This document shows positions 7,749-15,557 of a stretch of 64,000 nt of DNA, piece after piece. Each line of letters begins with the position of its first letter. Position 1 is the stretch's first letter. The DNA is from Mucilaginibacter kameinonensis (GTDB lineage Bacteria > Bacteroidota > Bacteroidia > Sphingobacteriales > Sphingobacteriaceae). Under the pieces are notes generated by a model. The model searched no databases. It had not been told where the DNA came from and saw only the letters and a program-made list of their open reading frames with translations. The position numbers were made by a program, and so were the translations under genes. Where the stretch lies: contig NZ_RCWZ01000002.1 in assembly GCF_003675385.1 (NCBI RefSeq), positions 248,001 through 312,000 of the forward strand, given 5' to 3'.

Positions 7749-9824
7749 TTACCAGATTTTAGTCCTGTCTTCAGGTTTTTTATACATTTTATCGCCCGGC
7801 TTTATATCAAAGGCTTTGTACCATGCATTGATATTGGTTATAGGCGCATTGGTGCGGAAACGCTCAGGCGAGTGAGGATCTGTCAGGATCCTTTGCGCTG
7901 CCGACTCAGGAGTTTGCGAAGAACGCCATACCTGTGCCCATGACAGGAAGAAACGCTGATCGGGCGTAAAACCATCAATGGTATTAGCCGACTGACCTTG
8001 TTTGGTTTTGCTGAATGCCTCATAAGCGATATTTAAACCGCCAAGATCGGCAAGATTTTCGCCAAGGGTAAGTTTACCGTTTACGTGCAGGGTATCAACT
8101 ACCGTGAAGGCATTGTATTGATTAACCACCTGGTCGGCACGCGATTTGAATTTATCGGCATCCTCTTTGGTCCACCAGTCGCGCAGAGTGCCATCGGCAT
8201 CGTACTGACGGCCCTGGTCATCAAAGCCGTGGGTCATTTCGTGGCCAATTACGGCACCAATGCCACCATAGTTAACAGCATCATCAGCCTTAAAATCAAA
8301 GAAAGGAAACTGCAGGATGCCTGCAGGGAACACAATCTCGTTATTGGTTGGGTTGTAATAGGCGTTAACTGTTGGCGGCGTCATTCCCCAGCGGGTTTTA
8401 TCAACCGGTTTGCCTAAGCGGCTCACGTTAAAATTGTAACGCCATTTGCTTACAGCACGCAGGTTACCGAAATAATCATCACGGTTAATTACAATGCCAT
8501 TATATTTTTCCCAGTTATCCGGGTAACCGATTTTTACGGTAAAGGCATTTAGTTTTTTGAGTGCGCGCTCTTTGGTTGCGGGGCTCATCCAGTCAAGGCG
8601 TTTAATGCGGTCGCCAAGGGTTCCTTTTAGGTTATTCACCAGTTCAACCATATATTGTTTAGCGGCTGGCGTAAAGTATTTCTCAACAAAAAGCTGACCC
8701 AGTAATTCACCCAGGTTGCCATCAACAAGGGCGCTCATACGCTCGGCACGCGGGGTTTGTACTTTTTGCCCGCTTAATGCGCTGTTGTACACAAAGTTTG
8801 CATTAACAAAATCAGAGCTTAACTGACTGGCGCAGCCCCTTAGCATATTCCAGCGCATGTAAATTCTCCATTTGGCAGCGGGAGTGGCAGCAAATGTAGA
8901 ATCCATGGCCCTAAAAAATGATGGCTGACCGACTATGATGCTATCCTGCCCACCCATGTTAAGGGCCGGGAGTATTTTTGACCATTTTAAGTGCGGGGTT
9001 TGTTTTTCAAAATCGGCTACCAGGAACTTGTTATAGGTAGCATGCGGGTCGCGCATAGCTACCCGGCTCCATTGTGCTTTGGCCCAGGTGTATTCCAGAT
9101 CATAAACTATGGCTGTATTTTTCGCAGCTTCATCAGCGCTACTTCCGCTAAGGGTAAACAAAGTTGTGATCAGTTTTTTTAAGGCATCCTGTGCTTTTTT
9201 TGAACGCGGATCGTTTTTGAGATAATAATCCCGGTCGGGGAGGGTAGTGCCGCCCTGGCTAAGGCTTATTACATATTTATTAACGTTTTTGTCATCCTGA
9301 TCAACTCCCGACCTGAAAATTGGCGAACCTTCTCCGTTAACACGCTCATAAATCAATTCGTTAATAAAATCGTCAAGCGTTTTTATTTTATCAATACGCT
9401 CCAGGTCGGGTTTGGCCGGGTCATAACCGCGTTTTTCGATGGTTACAGTATCCATACCGCTGGCATACAGGTCGCCAACGCGTTGTTTCAAACTGCCTTT
9501 AGGTTGTGATGCAGAAGTTTGGCTAACCTCCTTAAGCAAACCGATCAGTTTATCCGTATTTTCCTGGCGAAGAATGTTGAAACTTCCCCAACGGGTTTCT
9601 TTGGCCGGGATGCCGTTTTGTTTTAACCAGCCGCCGTTGGCATATTCAAAAAAATCGTCGCCCGGCTTTACGCTCAGGTCCATATTGGCGGGATCAATAA
9701 ATTTTTGAGGAGGGGTAGCAGTTTTATGCCTGGTTTTTATGGGCTTAGGCCCGTCTGCAGCAAAAACATTTACCGACATACCAAGGCTGGCGGCCAGCAA
9801 TAAATAGTTAAACTTTAATTTCAT
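7749..9824 (-). CDS. M13 (neprilysin/PepO) family metallopeptidase, secreted
   Basis: 691 residues. The signal peptide MKLKFNYLLLAASLGMSVNV ends in FA-ADGP. The peptidase M13 N domain spans about 50-440. The catalytic domain has GAVIGHEMTHGFDDQG (zinc ligands His528 and His532, catalytic Glu529), the downstream ENLADLGGLNIAYEAF (third ligand Glu), NAYYNPTNNEIVFPAGILQ and the C-terminal RTNAPITNINAWYKAFDI. It degrades oligopeptides in the periplasm or outside the cell. The length and all key residues are intact. A 28-codon ORF with its own terminator lies immediately upstream on the same strand. Confidence 0.95.
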   Translation of the reverse strand: MKLKFNYLLLAASLGMSVNVFAADGPKPIKTRHKTATPPQKFIDPANMDLSVKPGDDFFEYANGGWLKQNGIPAKETRWGSFNILRQENTDKLIGLLKEVSQTSASQPKGSLKQRVGDLYASGMDTVTIEKRGYDPAKPDLERIDKIKTLDDFINELIYERVNGEGSPIFRSGVDQDDKNVNKYVISLSQGGTTLPDRDYYLKNDPRSKKAQDALKKLITTLFTLSGSSADEAAKNTAIVYDLEYTWAKAQWSRVAMRDPHATYNKFLVADFEKQTPHLKWSKILPALNMGGQDSIIVGQPSFFRAMDSTFAATPAAKWRIYMRWNMLRGCASQLSSDFVNANFVYNSALSGQKVQTPRAERMSALVDGNLGELLGQLFVEKYFTPAAKQYMVELVNNLKGTLGDRIKRLDWMSPATKERALKKLNAFTVKIGYPDNWEKYNGIVINRDDYFGNLRAVSKWRYNFNVSRLGKPVDKTRWGMTPPTVNAYYNPTNNEIVFPAGILQFPFFDFKADDAVNYGGIGAVIGHEMTHGFDDQGRQYDADGTLRDWWTKEDADKFKSRADQVVNQYNAFTVVDTLHVNGKLTLGENLADLGGLNIAYEAFSKTKQGQSANTIDGFTPDQRFFLSWAQVWRSSQTPESAAQRILTDPHSPERFRTNAPITNINAWYKAFDIKPGDKMYKKPEDRTKIW

Positions 9825-9868
9825 GTCAATACTTAAAAATTAAAGTTAATAAATAGCAGGTATTACGC

Positions 9869-9892
9869 AAAAAAAGGCGGGGGCTGGCCTTT
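9869..9892 (-). terminator. Terminator-like hairpin after the 28-codon ORF
   Basis: On the minus strand AAAGGC (9892-9887), 8-nt loop CAGCCCCC, GCCTTT (9878-9873), then TTTT. The stem includes the last bases of the ORF's stop codon. It lies 45 bp upstream of the M13 start, so it either ends a small transcript or attenuates the peptidase mRNA. Confidence 0.6.
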
Positions 9893-9977
9893 AATGATTG
9901 AACCAATTAATGATGGCTTCGAGTTTGGTTTTTTTCAAAACATCAAGCCAAAAGCGGTGAAAAGGCATTGTTTTCAT
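9891..9977 (-). CDS. Possible 28-residue small protein or leader peptide
   Basis: An ORF starting ATG at 9977 and ending TAA at 9893-9891. The peptide begins MKTMPFHRFWLDVL, continues KKTKLEAIINWF and ends NH. It is basic and amphipathic with two Trp. Its stop codon is built into a terminator stem. A TATAAT sequence lies about 30 bp upstream on the same strand. It could be a small membrane-active protein or a leader peptide controlling the following M13 peptidase. There is no homology evidence, so the coding status is uncertain. Confidence 0.35.
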   Translation of the reverse strand: MKTMPFHRFWLDVLKKTKLEAIINWFNH

Positions 9978-10135
9978 GACAATTTGAATGTTACATTTAT
10001 TATAACTGGTTAATTGTAAAAATATTGTGGGAGTGATAGTTCATGGTTGATAGTTCATAGTTGATAGTTCATAGATCATGGTTATGGGGATAGGTGTATG
10101 GTTGTATAGATAATGTTTAAAAAGAAAACGTTTTT

Positions 10136-10226
10136 GCGTTAGGGATGGTAGCGGATACCAGCCATGAGCGTAATGCCTGCAGGTGTATGAGCGTACAGCC
10201 CGGCCCGTCAGCTGACGGGAACGCCC
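10136..10226 (+). repeat. GTTAGGGATGGTAG...GACGGGAACGCCC element, copy 1
   Basis: About 91 bp with a conserved head (GCGTTAGGGATGGTAG), a variable middle (10152-10191) and a conserved 35-bp tail. The second copy is in opposite orientation at 10361-10464. The head-variable-tail layout resembles a structured RNA or a REP-type mobile repeat. Confidence 0.6.
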
Positions 10227-10228
10227 AC

Positions 10229-10318
10229 GTCTGAACTCGAATTAAACGAATTTTGAGAATTTACTGAATTTACCTGGCATTCTGTTAATTCTTTAATTTA
10301 AAAAATTCGAGTTCAGAC
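10229..10318. repeat. 90-bp GTCTGAACTCGAATT palindromic element
   Basis: Terminal 15-bp perfect inverted repeats (10229-10243 and 10304-10318) enclose an AT-rich imperfect hairpin made of GAATTT/AATTC steps. It is MITE-like in size, has no ORF, and lies in the middle of the larger nested structure. Confidence 0.65.
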
Positions 10319-10360
10319 AAACCCGCTAACCTTCAACCATCACCATTTATTTCTTTATGC

Positions 10361-10464
10361 GGGCGTTCCCGTCAGCTGACGGGCCGGGCTGTACGTTGCA
10401 AGTCCTCGTCTCCCCCGCGCATTTCCTCCGCACACGGCGGGCTTTCCACTACCATCCCTAACGC
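10361..10464 (-). repeat. GTTAGGGATGGTAG...GACGGGAACGCCC element, copy 2
   Basis: Inverted copy of the 10136-10226 element. The 16-bp head and 35-bp tail are identical to copy 1, while the middle (10396-10448) is GC-rich and unrelated in sequence, though both middles can fold. Confidence 0.6.
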
Positions 10465-10571
10465 AGCCTCCGCATTTATCCTTCTATAAACAATCAGATC
10501 AAGCCTATCTTCTACCATGAACCATGATCTATCAACTATGAACTATCAACCCACAAAAAAAACCTTCAACC

Positions 10572-10604
10572 TTTGGCTATGAACCGCTAACTATCGTATT
10601 TTTG
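10572..10604 (+). promoter_or_regulatory. valS promoter (-33 TTTG, -7 TATTTTTG)
   Basis: TTTG at 10572-10575, 21 bp spacer, TATTTTTG at 10597-10604, a full match to the Bacteroidota housekeeping promoter. Start of transcription falls within a few bases of the ATG at 10611, so the mRNA is nearly leaderless. Confidence 0.75.
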
Positions 10605-10610
10605 CGCGTT

Positions 10611-13259
10611 ATGAGTATTGCTAAAACATATATCCCGAAAGAAACCGAAGAAAAATGGTACAGTTACTGGTTGCAGCACGGCTTTTTTAAGTCGGTGCCT
10701 GATGAGCGCGAGCCTTATACAATAGTCATTCCGCCGCCAAACGTTACCGGGGTTTTGCACATGGGCCACATGCTTAACAATACTATACAGGATGTGCTGG
10801 TTCGCCGTGCCCGTATGAAAGGTAAAAATGCCTGCTGGGTTCCCGGTACAGATCACGCCAGTATTGCCACCGAAGCTAAAGTTGTTGCCATGCTTAAAGA
10901 GCGCGGCATCAGCAAAAAAGACCTTACCCGCGAAGAGTTTTTAACCTACGCCTGGGAGTGGAAGGAAAAATACGGCGGCATTATCCTGGAGCAGCTTAAA
11001 AAATTAGGCGCTTCGTGCGATTGGGACCGTACCAGGTTTACTATGGACGAGAGCCTTTCGGAAGCGGTTATTGATACTTTCATCCACCTGTATAAAAAAG
11101 GATTGATCTATCGCGGTATCCGAATGATCAACTGGGACCCACAAGGTAAAACCGCGGTAAGTGATGAAGAAGTTAACCGTAAAGAGGTAAATCAGAAGCT
11201 TTATTATATTAAGTATAAAGTTGTAAGTCAGACTTTGGACTCAGAACTTCAGGCTTCAGACTACCTGACTATCGCTACAACACGTCCGGAAACCATTATG
11301 GCTGATGCGGCTATCTGTATCAACCCTAATGATGAGCGTTATCTGCACCTGCATGGTAAAAGAGTATACATCCCGCTTATCAACCGCGAGATACCGGTTA
11401 TACTGGATAACTACGTAACTATGGATTTTGGTACCGGCTGTTTGAAGGTTACCCCTGCTCATGATTTAAATGACTATGAACTGGGTCAGCGCCATAACCT
11501 GCCCGTTATTGATATTTTAAATGACGACGGTACGCTGAACGAAAAAGCACAGATACTGGTTGGCGAAGATCGTTTTGCCGCCCGTAAAAAGATAGCTGTT
11601 TTATTAGAGGAAGCCGGCGTACTGGATAAAGTTGAAGAGTATAAATCGCAGGTTGGTTTTTCGGAACGTACCAACGCGGTTATTGAGCCTAAGCTATCAA
11701 TGCAATGGTTTTGCAAGATGGGCGAGATGGCTAAACCAGCTTTAGATTATGTATTGAATGGCGAGATTAAACTGATTCCTGAAAAGTTTGTAAATACCTA
11801 CCGCCATTGGATGGAGAACGTAAGGGATTGGAATATCAGTCGCCAGTTATGGTGGGGACAACAGATCCCGGCCTGGTACCTGCCAAGCGGTGAGTTTGTG
11901 ATTGCCAAAAATGCGGAAGAAGCGTTGAAGGAAGCACAGGCGAAAAATCCGGAACTTACCGCTGCCGACTTGAGGCAGGATGAAGACGTAGTTGATACCT
12001 GGTTTTCATCATGGTTGTGGCCAATTTCGGTATTTGACGGTTTTAAAGATCCTGATAACGCCGATATCAATTATTATTACCCAACCAATGATCTGGTTAC
12101 CGCTCCCGAAATCTTGTTTTTCTGGGTAGCAAGAATGATCATGGCCGGTCATGAGTTCAGGGGCGAAGTACCGTTCAGGAACGTATACCTTACCGGTATT
12201 GTAAGGGATAAGCTGGGCCGTAAGATGTCGAAGTCATTAGGTAACTCACCTGATCCGCTCGATCTGATCGAAAGCTATGGTGCCGATGGTGTACGTGTAG
12301 GTATGCTGTTATGCTCGCCGGCTGGTAACGATTTAATGTTTGACGAAAGCTATTGCAAGCAAGGCTCGGGCTTTGCCAACAAAGTATGGAATGCCTTTAA
12401 ACTGGTAAAAGGCTGGGAAGTTGATGAAAGCCTTGCTAACCCCAATGCTGTGGCCATTGAGTGGTTTGGTAACAGGTTTAACCAGGCACTTACCGAAATT
12501 GAAGCTAACTTTGCTCAATACCGTTTATCAGAGGCCCTCATGGATACCTATAAACTGGTATGGGACGATTTTTGCGCATGGTACCTGGAGATGATCAAGC
12601 CTGCTTATCAGCATCCAATTGATAAAGCGACTTACACGGCTACTATCCAATTTTTTGAAAATATATTAAAAGTGTTACATCCTTTCATGCCTTTCCTTAC
12701 CGAAGAGTTATGGCATGATGAACTATTTGGCGAACGTGCTGAAAACGACTGCTGTATTGTAGCGCAATTGCCCGCTATTGGGGAAATAAATTCACGCTTA
12801 TTGGCTGAGGTTGAGATAGTAAAAGATATCGTTACTTCTATCAGGAATACTCGTAAAACAAAACAAATATCGGATAAAGAACCGCTTGAATTATTTGTTA
12901 AATCAAATTCCGGTATCGAATATAGCCAATATCAGGCCATCATTACCAGGCTTGGCAATATCAGCAAGTTTGAAACCGTTACCGATAAAGTTGACGGGGC
13001 TATAAATTTCTTAGCTTCAACCGATGAATTTTATGTTCCGTTCAGCGAAGAAATTGATCCGGTTGCTGAGTGCGCGAGGTTGAAAAAAGAGCAGGAATAT
13101 CTGCTGGGCTTCCTGAAATCGGTTAACGCGAAACTGGGCAATGAACGGTTTATGGCCAACGCCAAACCCGAAGTGGTTGAGATTGAGCAAAAGAAAAAGG
13201 CAGATGCCGAAGCCAAATTAACTATCATAGAAGAAAACCTGGCAGCTTTGGCTTGCTAA
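10611..13259 (+). CDS. valS: Valyl-tRNA synthetase
   Basis: 882 residues; class Ia synthetase that charges tRNA-Val and edits mischarged threonine. The HIGH-type motif is [15 protein letters not shown] (about 43-57). The CP1 editing domain includes [15 protein letters not shown]. The KMSKS motif is in [16 protein letters not shown] (about 537). The anticodon-binding domain and a C-terminal coiled-coil arm ([20 protein letters not shown]) follow. An in-frame TTG at 10602 would add three residues but lies inside the -7 element, so ATG 10611 is used. The editing domain contains a repeat-like stretch, see findings. Confidence 0.98.
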   Translation: MSIAKTYIPKETEEKWYSYWLQHGFFKSVPDEREPYTIVIPPPNVTGVLHMGHMLNNTIQDVLVRRARMKGKNACWVPGTDHASIATEAKVVAMLKERGISKKDLTREEFLTYAWEWKEKYGGIILEQLKKLGASCDWDRTRFTMDESLSEAVIDTFIHLYKKGLIYRGIRMINWDPQGKTAVSDEEVNRKEVNQKLYYIKYKVVSQTLDSELQASDYLTIATTRPETIMADAAICINPNDERYLHLHGKRVYIPLINREIPVILDNYVTMDFGTGCLKVTPAHDLNDYELGQRHNLPVIDILNDDGTLNEKAQILVGEDRFAARKKIAVLLEEAGVLDKVEEYKSQVGFSERTNAVIEPKLSMQWFCKMGEMAKPALDYVLNGEIKLIPEKFVNTYRHWMENVRDWNISRQLWWGQQIPAWYLPSGEFVIAKNAEEALKEAQAKNPELTAADLRQDEDVVDTWFSSWLWPISVFDGFKDPDNADINYYYPTNDLVTAPEILFFWVARMIMAGHEFRGEVPFRNVYLTGIVRDKLGRKMSKSLGNSPDPLDLIESYGADGVRVGMLLCSPAGNDLMFDESYCKQGSGFANKVWNAFKLVKGWEVDESLANPNAVAIEWFGNRFNQALTEIEANFAQYRLSEALMDTYKLVWDDFCAWYLEMIKPAYQHPIDKATYTATIQFFENILKVLHPFMPFLTEELWHDELFGERAENDCCIVAQLPAIGEINSRLLAEVEIVKDIVTSIRNTRKTKQISDKEPLELFVKSNSGIEYSQYQAIITRLGNISKFETVTDKVDGAINFLASTDEFYVPFSEEIDPVAECARLKKEQEYLLGFLKSVNAKLGNERFMANAKPEVVEIEQKKKADAEAKLTIIEENLAALAC

Positions 13260-13263
13260 TTGC

Positions 13264-13345
13264 AGAACTTACCGGCTTTGTATAACAAGTTAGCGTACAA
13301 TACGTATGCTAACTTGTTCAAATTACATGGCCAATGTTAAGTTCT
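13264..13345 (+). repeat. Nested hairpin between valS and the histidine kinase
   Basis: Outer stem AGAACTTA (13264-13271) with TAAGTTCT (13338-13345); inner stem AACAAGTTAGC (13284-13294) with GCTAACTTGTT (13308-13318). No U-run follows, so it is not a classical terminator. It ends 4 bp before the kinase start codon and could hide its translation start. Confidence 0.6.
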
Positions 13346-13349
13346 GAAT

Positions 13350-15161
13350 ATGAGTAAAAAAGTAAGTTTCTTCAACTTATCAATTTATAAAATCTTGTCG
13401 AAGGAGCAGCCGTTCCTTGACCAGGCCCGTATCCGTTTATTGTATTATGGGTTCTTCCTTATTTTTGTAGCCCTCGGGGCGCTATACCTCAACGTTTATT
13501 TCCAGGGCCAACGGATGCTTGCCCAAACCGCCCTGGTTTTAATGGGATCGGTAGTATTGTTATTTAAATATTTAACCTGGCGGCCCGACTGGCGTGGCGC
13601 GGCACATGCCCTGCTTGTGGTAGGTACTCTTGTTAATGCCAGTTTGGTTTATGTTTCTATACAAACTGTAAATATCATTACAGTACAGGTAATTATCATT
13701 GTTATTGTATTTAGTTATTACATGCTGGGGCAGCAATGGGGGCTCATTTACTCGCTGCTAAATACGGTGCCGGTGCTGGTATTCATGATCATTGAATATA
13801 ACAGCGGGTACGTTATTGGTATTAAGCCTAATAAAATTGACCAGTCGACCATTATCATTAGCCTGTTTGCCAATTTTATACTGCTCATATTTATCCACAG
13901 TCATTTTTATACGGCTTTCTTAAAAAATATCAAGCATCTTAAAGATAGCAGTGCGGAACAAGCCCGGCTTTACAATAAAATGGAAACCGCTATTGAGAAG
14001 GCAGAAAAATCGGCCCAGGCAAAATCCGAGTTCCTGTCAACCATGTCGCATGAAATCCGTACGCCTTTAAATGCTGTTATAGGGATGAGCAACTTGCTCA
14101 TGATGAGCGGCCCACGGCCCGATCAGCGCGAGAACCTTGAAGTACTTAAGTTTTCGGCCAATAACTTACTGGCTATTGTTAATGATGTGCTCGATTTCAG
14201 CAAAATAGAATCTGGCAAAATAGTGTTTGAAAACATAAGGTTTAATCTTATTGAGCTGATGAACAATATTTGCGGCGGCCAAATATTAAAAGCCGAAGAA
14301 AAAGGCTTGCTGTTTAAGCTTGATGTTGATAGCTCGCTGAAAAATAAAGTGCTTTTTGGCGATCCTACCCGTATTACACAAATCATTTTTAACCTGGTGA
14401 GTAACGCTATAAAATTTACGGCGCAGGGAAACATATGGGTGAGGGTTACATGCGTGGAAGACAGGCACAACATTGTTACCGTTAATTTTTCGATAAGGGA
14501 TACGGGTATTGGTATTAAAAAGGAAAACCTTGAAAATATATTTGAACCCTTTACACAGGAATCATTAGCTACTACACGTGAATATGGTGGCACCGGTTTG
14601 GGACTGGCTATTGTTAAACGATTGCTTGAGCTGCAAGGCCTGCAAATGACGGTTAACAGCATGACGGGGCACGGATCCGAGTTCTCGTTTAATATGGAAT
14701 TCCCGGTATCAACAGAAGTAGTGCCTGAAGCAGTTGTCGCGCCGCAGGCAAAGCAATCGGCAGAAGATACCCTGGCCTCTCTGCGTGTGCTTATTGCTGA
14801 AGATAACATGGTGAACGTAATGTTGATGAAAAAACTGTTGAGTAAATGGAGCATTAATCCAACCATTGCCGAAAACGGTGAACGAGCGGTTGAGTTTATG
14901 CAATACGGCAATTTTGATATCGTATTAATGGATCTGCAGATGCCGGTAATGAACGGTTTTGATGCATCAAAAGAGATCCGCAAAATGGCCGACCCAAAAA
15001 AATCAGGTGTGCCTATCATCGCGCTTACCGCTTCGGCGCTCTTTGATATCAAAGAGCAAGTGTACGAGGCCGGTATGAACGACTACGTAGCAAAGCCATT
15101 TAAACCGGATGATCTGCTGGAAAAACTTAACAATTACGCTGTGAGAAAAAGAGTGGGGTAA
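13350..15161 (+). CDS. Hybrid sensor histidine kinase with receiver domain
   Basis: 603 residues. The N-terminus has about six membrane helices (35-205) with no large periplasmic sensor domain, so sensing is probably in the membrane. HisKA follows, with phosphoacceptor His234 in FLSTMSHEIRTPLNAVIGMS. The ATPase domain has N-box NLVSNAIKF, G1 DTGIGI and G2 GGTGLGLAI. The C-terminal receiver domain (about 478-600) has LIAEDN, phosphoacceptor Asp528 in VLMDLQMPVMNG, TAS and the Lys switch in VAKPF. No separate output regulator gene is adjacent, so signal likely passes through a phosphorelay to an unlinked partner. Confidence 0.95.
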   Translation: MSKKVSFFNLSIYKILSKEQPFLDQARIRLLYYGFFLIFVALGALYLNVYFQGQRMLAQTALVLMGSVVLLFKYLTWRPDWRGAAHALLVVGTLVNASLVYVSIQTVNIITVQVIIIVIVFSYYMLGQQWGLIYSLLNTVPVLVFMIIEYNSGYVIGIKPNKIDQSTIIISLFANFILLIFIHSHFYTAFLKNIKHLKDSSAEQARLYNKMETAIEKAEKSAQAKSEFLSTMSHEIRTPLNAVIGMSNLLMMSGPRPDQRENLEVLKFSANNLLAIVNDVLDFSKIESGKIVFENIRFNLIELMNNICGGQILKAEEKGLLFKLDVDSSLKNKVLFGDPTRITQIIFNLVSNAIKFTAQGNIWVRVTCVEDRHNIVTVNFSIRDTGIGIKKENLENIFEPFTQESLATTREYGGTGLGLAIVKRLLELQGLQMTVNSMTGHGSEFSFNMEFPVSTEVVPEAVVAPQAKQSAEDTLASLRVLIAEDNMVNVMLMKKLLSKWSINPTIAENGERAVEFMQYGNFDIVLMDLQMPVMNGFDASKEIRKMADPKKSGVPIIALTASALFDIKEQVYEAGMNDYVAKPFKPDDLLEKLNNYAVRKRVG

Positions 15162-15252
15162 GATTTTAATGGCCTGATAAAGTGGGGCATGTGCGAGGGA
15201 GCCACTGTATGTACACATCTTTTTAAATAAAAACACGTTGTCATTTCCTCCT

Positions 15253-15345
15253 GCCGTTGTTGGTGTTGTCACCAACAATTCCTCTCACGTATACATATCA
15301 TAAGTCAGTGACCAAAAAGTTGTTGGTGATAACACCAACAACGGC
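15253..15345. repeat. GCCGTTGTTGGTG inverted repeat pair
   Basis: Two 26-bp arms (15253-15278 and 15320-15345), inverse complements at 25 of 26 positions. Each arm is itself a hairpin (TTGTTGGTG/CACCAACAA). A decayed half copy lies at 15515-15540. The kinase and the GH2 gene converge on this gap. Confidence 0.7.
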
Positions 15346-15373
15346 GTAACTATATCTCTTAAATAATAAAAAC

Positions 15374-15472
15374 CATGTCATTTGCGAGCGCAGCGTGGCA
15401 ATCTCGTAGCCGATGCATGACCGATGTGTATAGTTACGAGATTGCTTCGTCGTTCCTCCTCGCAATGACATG
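15374..15472. repeat. GTCATTGCGAG palindromic element, copy A
   Basis: CATGTCATTTGCGAGCGCAG at the left and its near complement ending CGCAATGACATG at the right, with GAGATTGCTTCG pairing to GGCAATCTC. The internal TGTATAG is shared with other copies. Confidence 0.75.
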
Positions 15473-15557
15473 ATTTTTCAAGCCAGCGTTTAACTGATCT
15501 GCATCTTTCGAACAGTTGTAGTGTTGTCAATAACAACGGCTTACGTAAAATATCCTT

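Larger units (their letters stand above)
10034..10552. repeat. 520-bp nested inverted-repeat structure
   Basis: Four concentric inverted repeats without a gene. The outermost are GTTCATGG-type blocks (10034-10082 and 10512-10552). Inside these is GCGTTAGGGATGGTAG (10136-10151) against its exact complement (10449-10464). Next is a perfect 35-bp pair (10192-10226 and 10361-10395) containing the palindrome CCCGTCAGCTGACGGG. Innermost is GTCTGAACTCGAATT (10229-10243) against 10304-10318. No ORF of note, no transposase and no target-site duplication was identified. Confidence 0.85.

Noticed and set aside
10136..10464. Insertion sequence
   Set aside because: Inverted repeats enclose no transposase reading frame and no target duplication was found.
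10034..10552. CRISPR array
   Set aside because: The repeats are inverted and nested, not direct at regular spacing, and no cas gene is present.
14123..15052. 309-codon ORF antisense to the histidine kinase
   Set aside because: Long shadow frame caused by the codon pattern of the real kinase, whose H, N, G1, G2 and receiver motifs are all intact on the plus strand.
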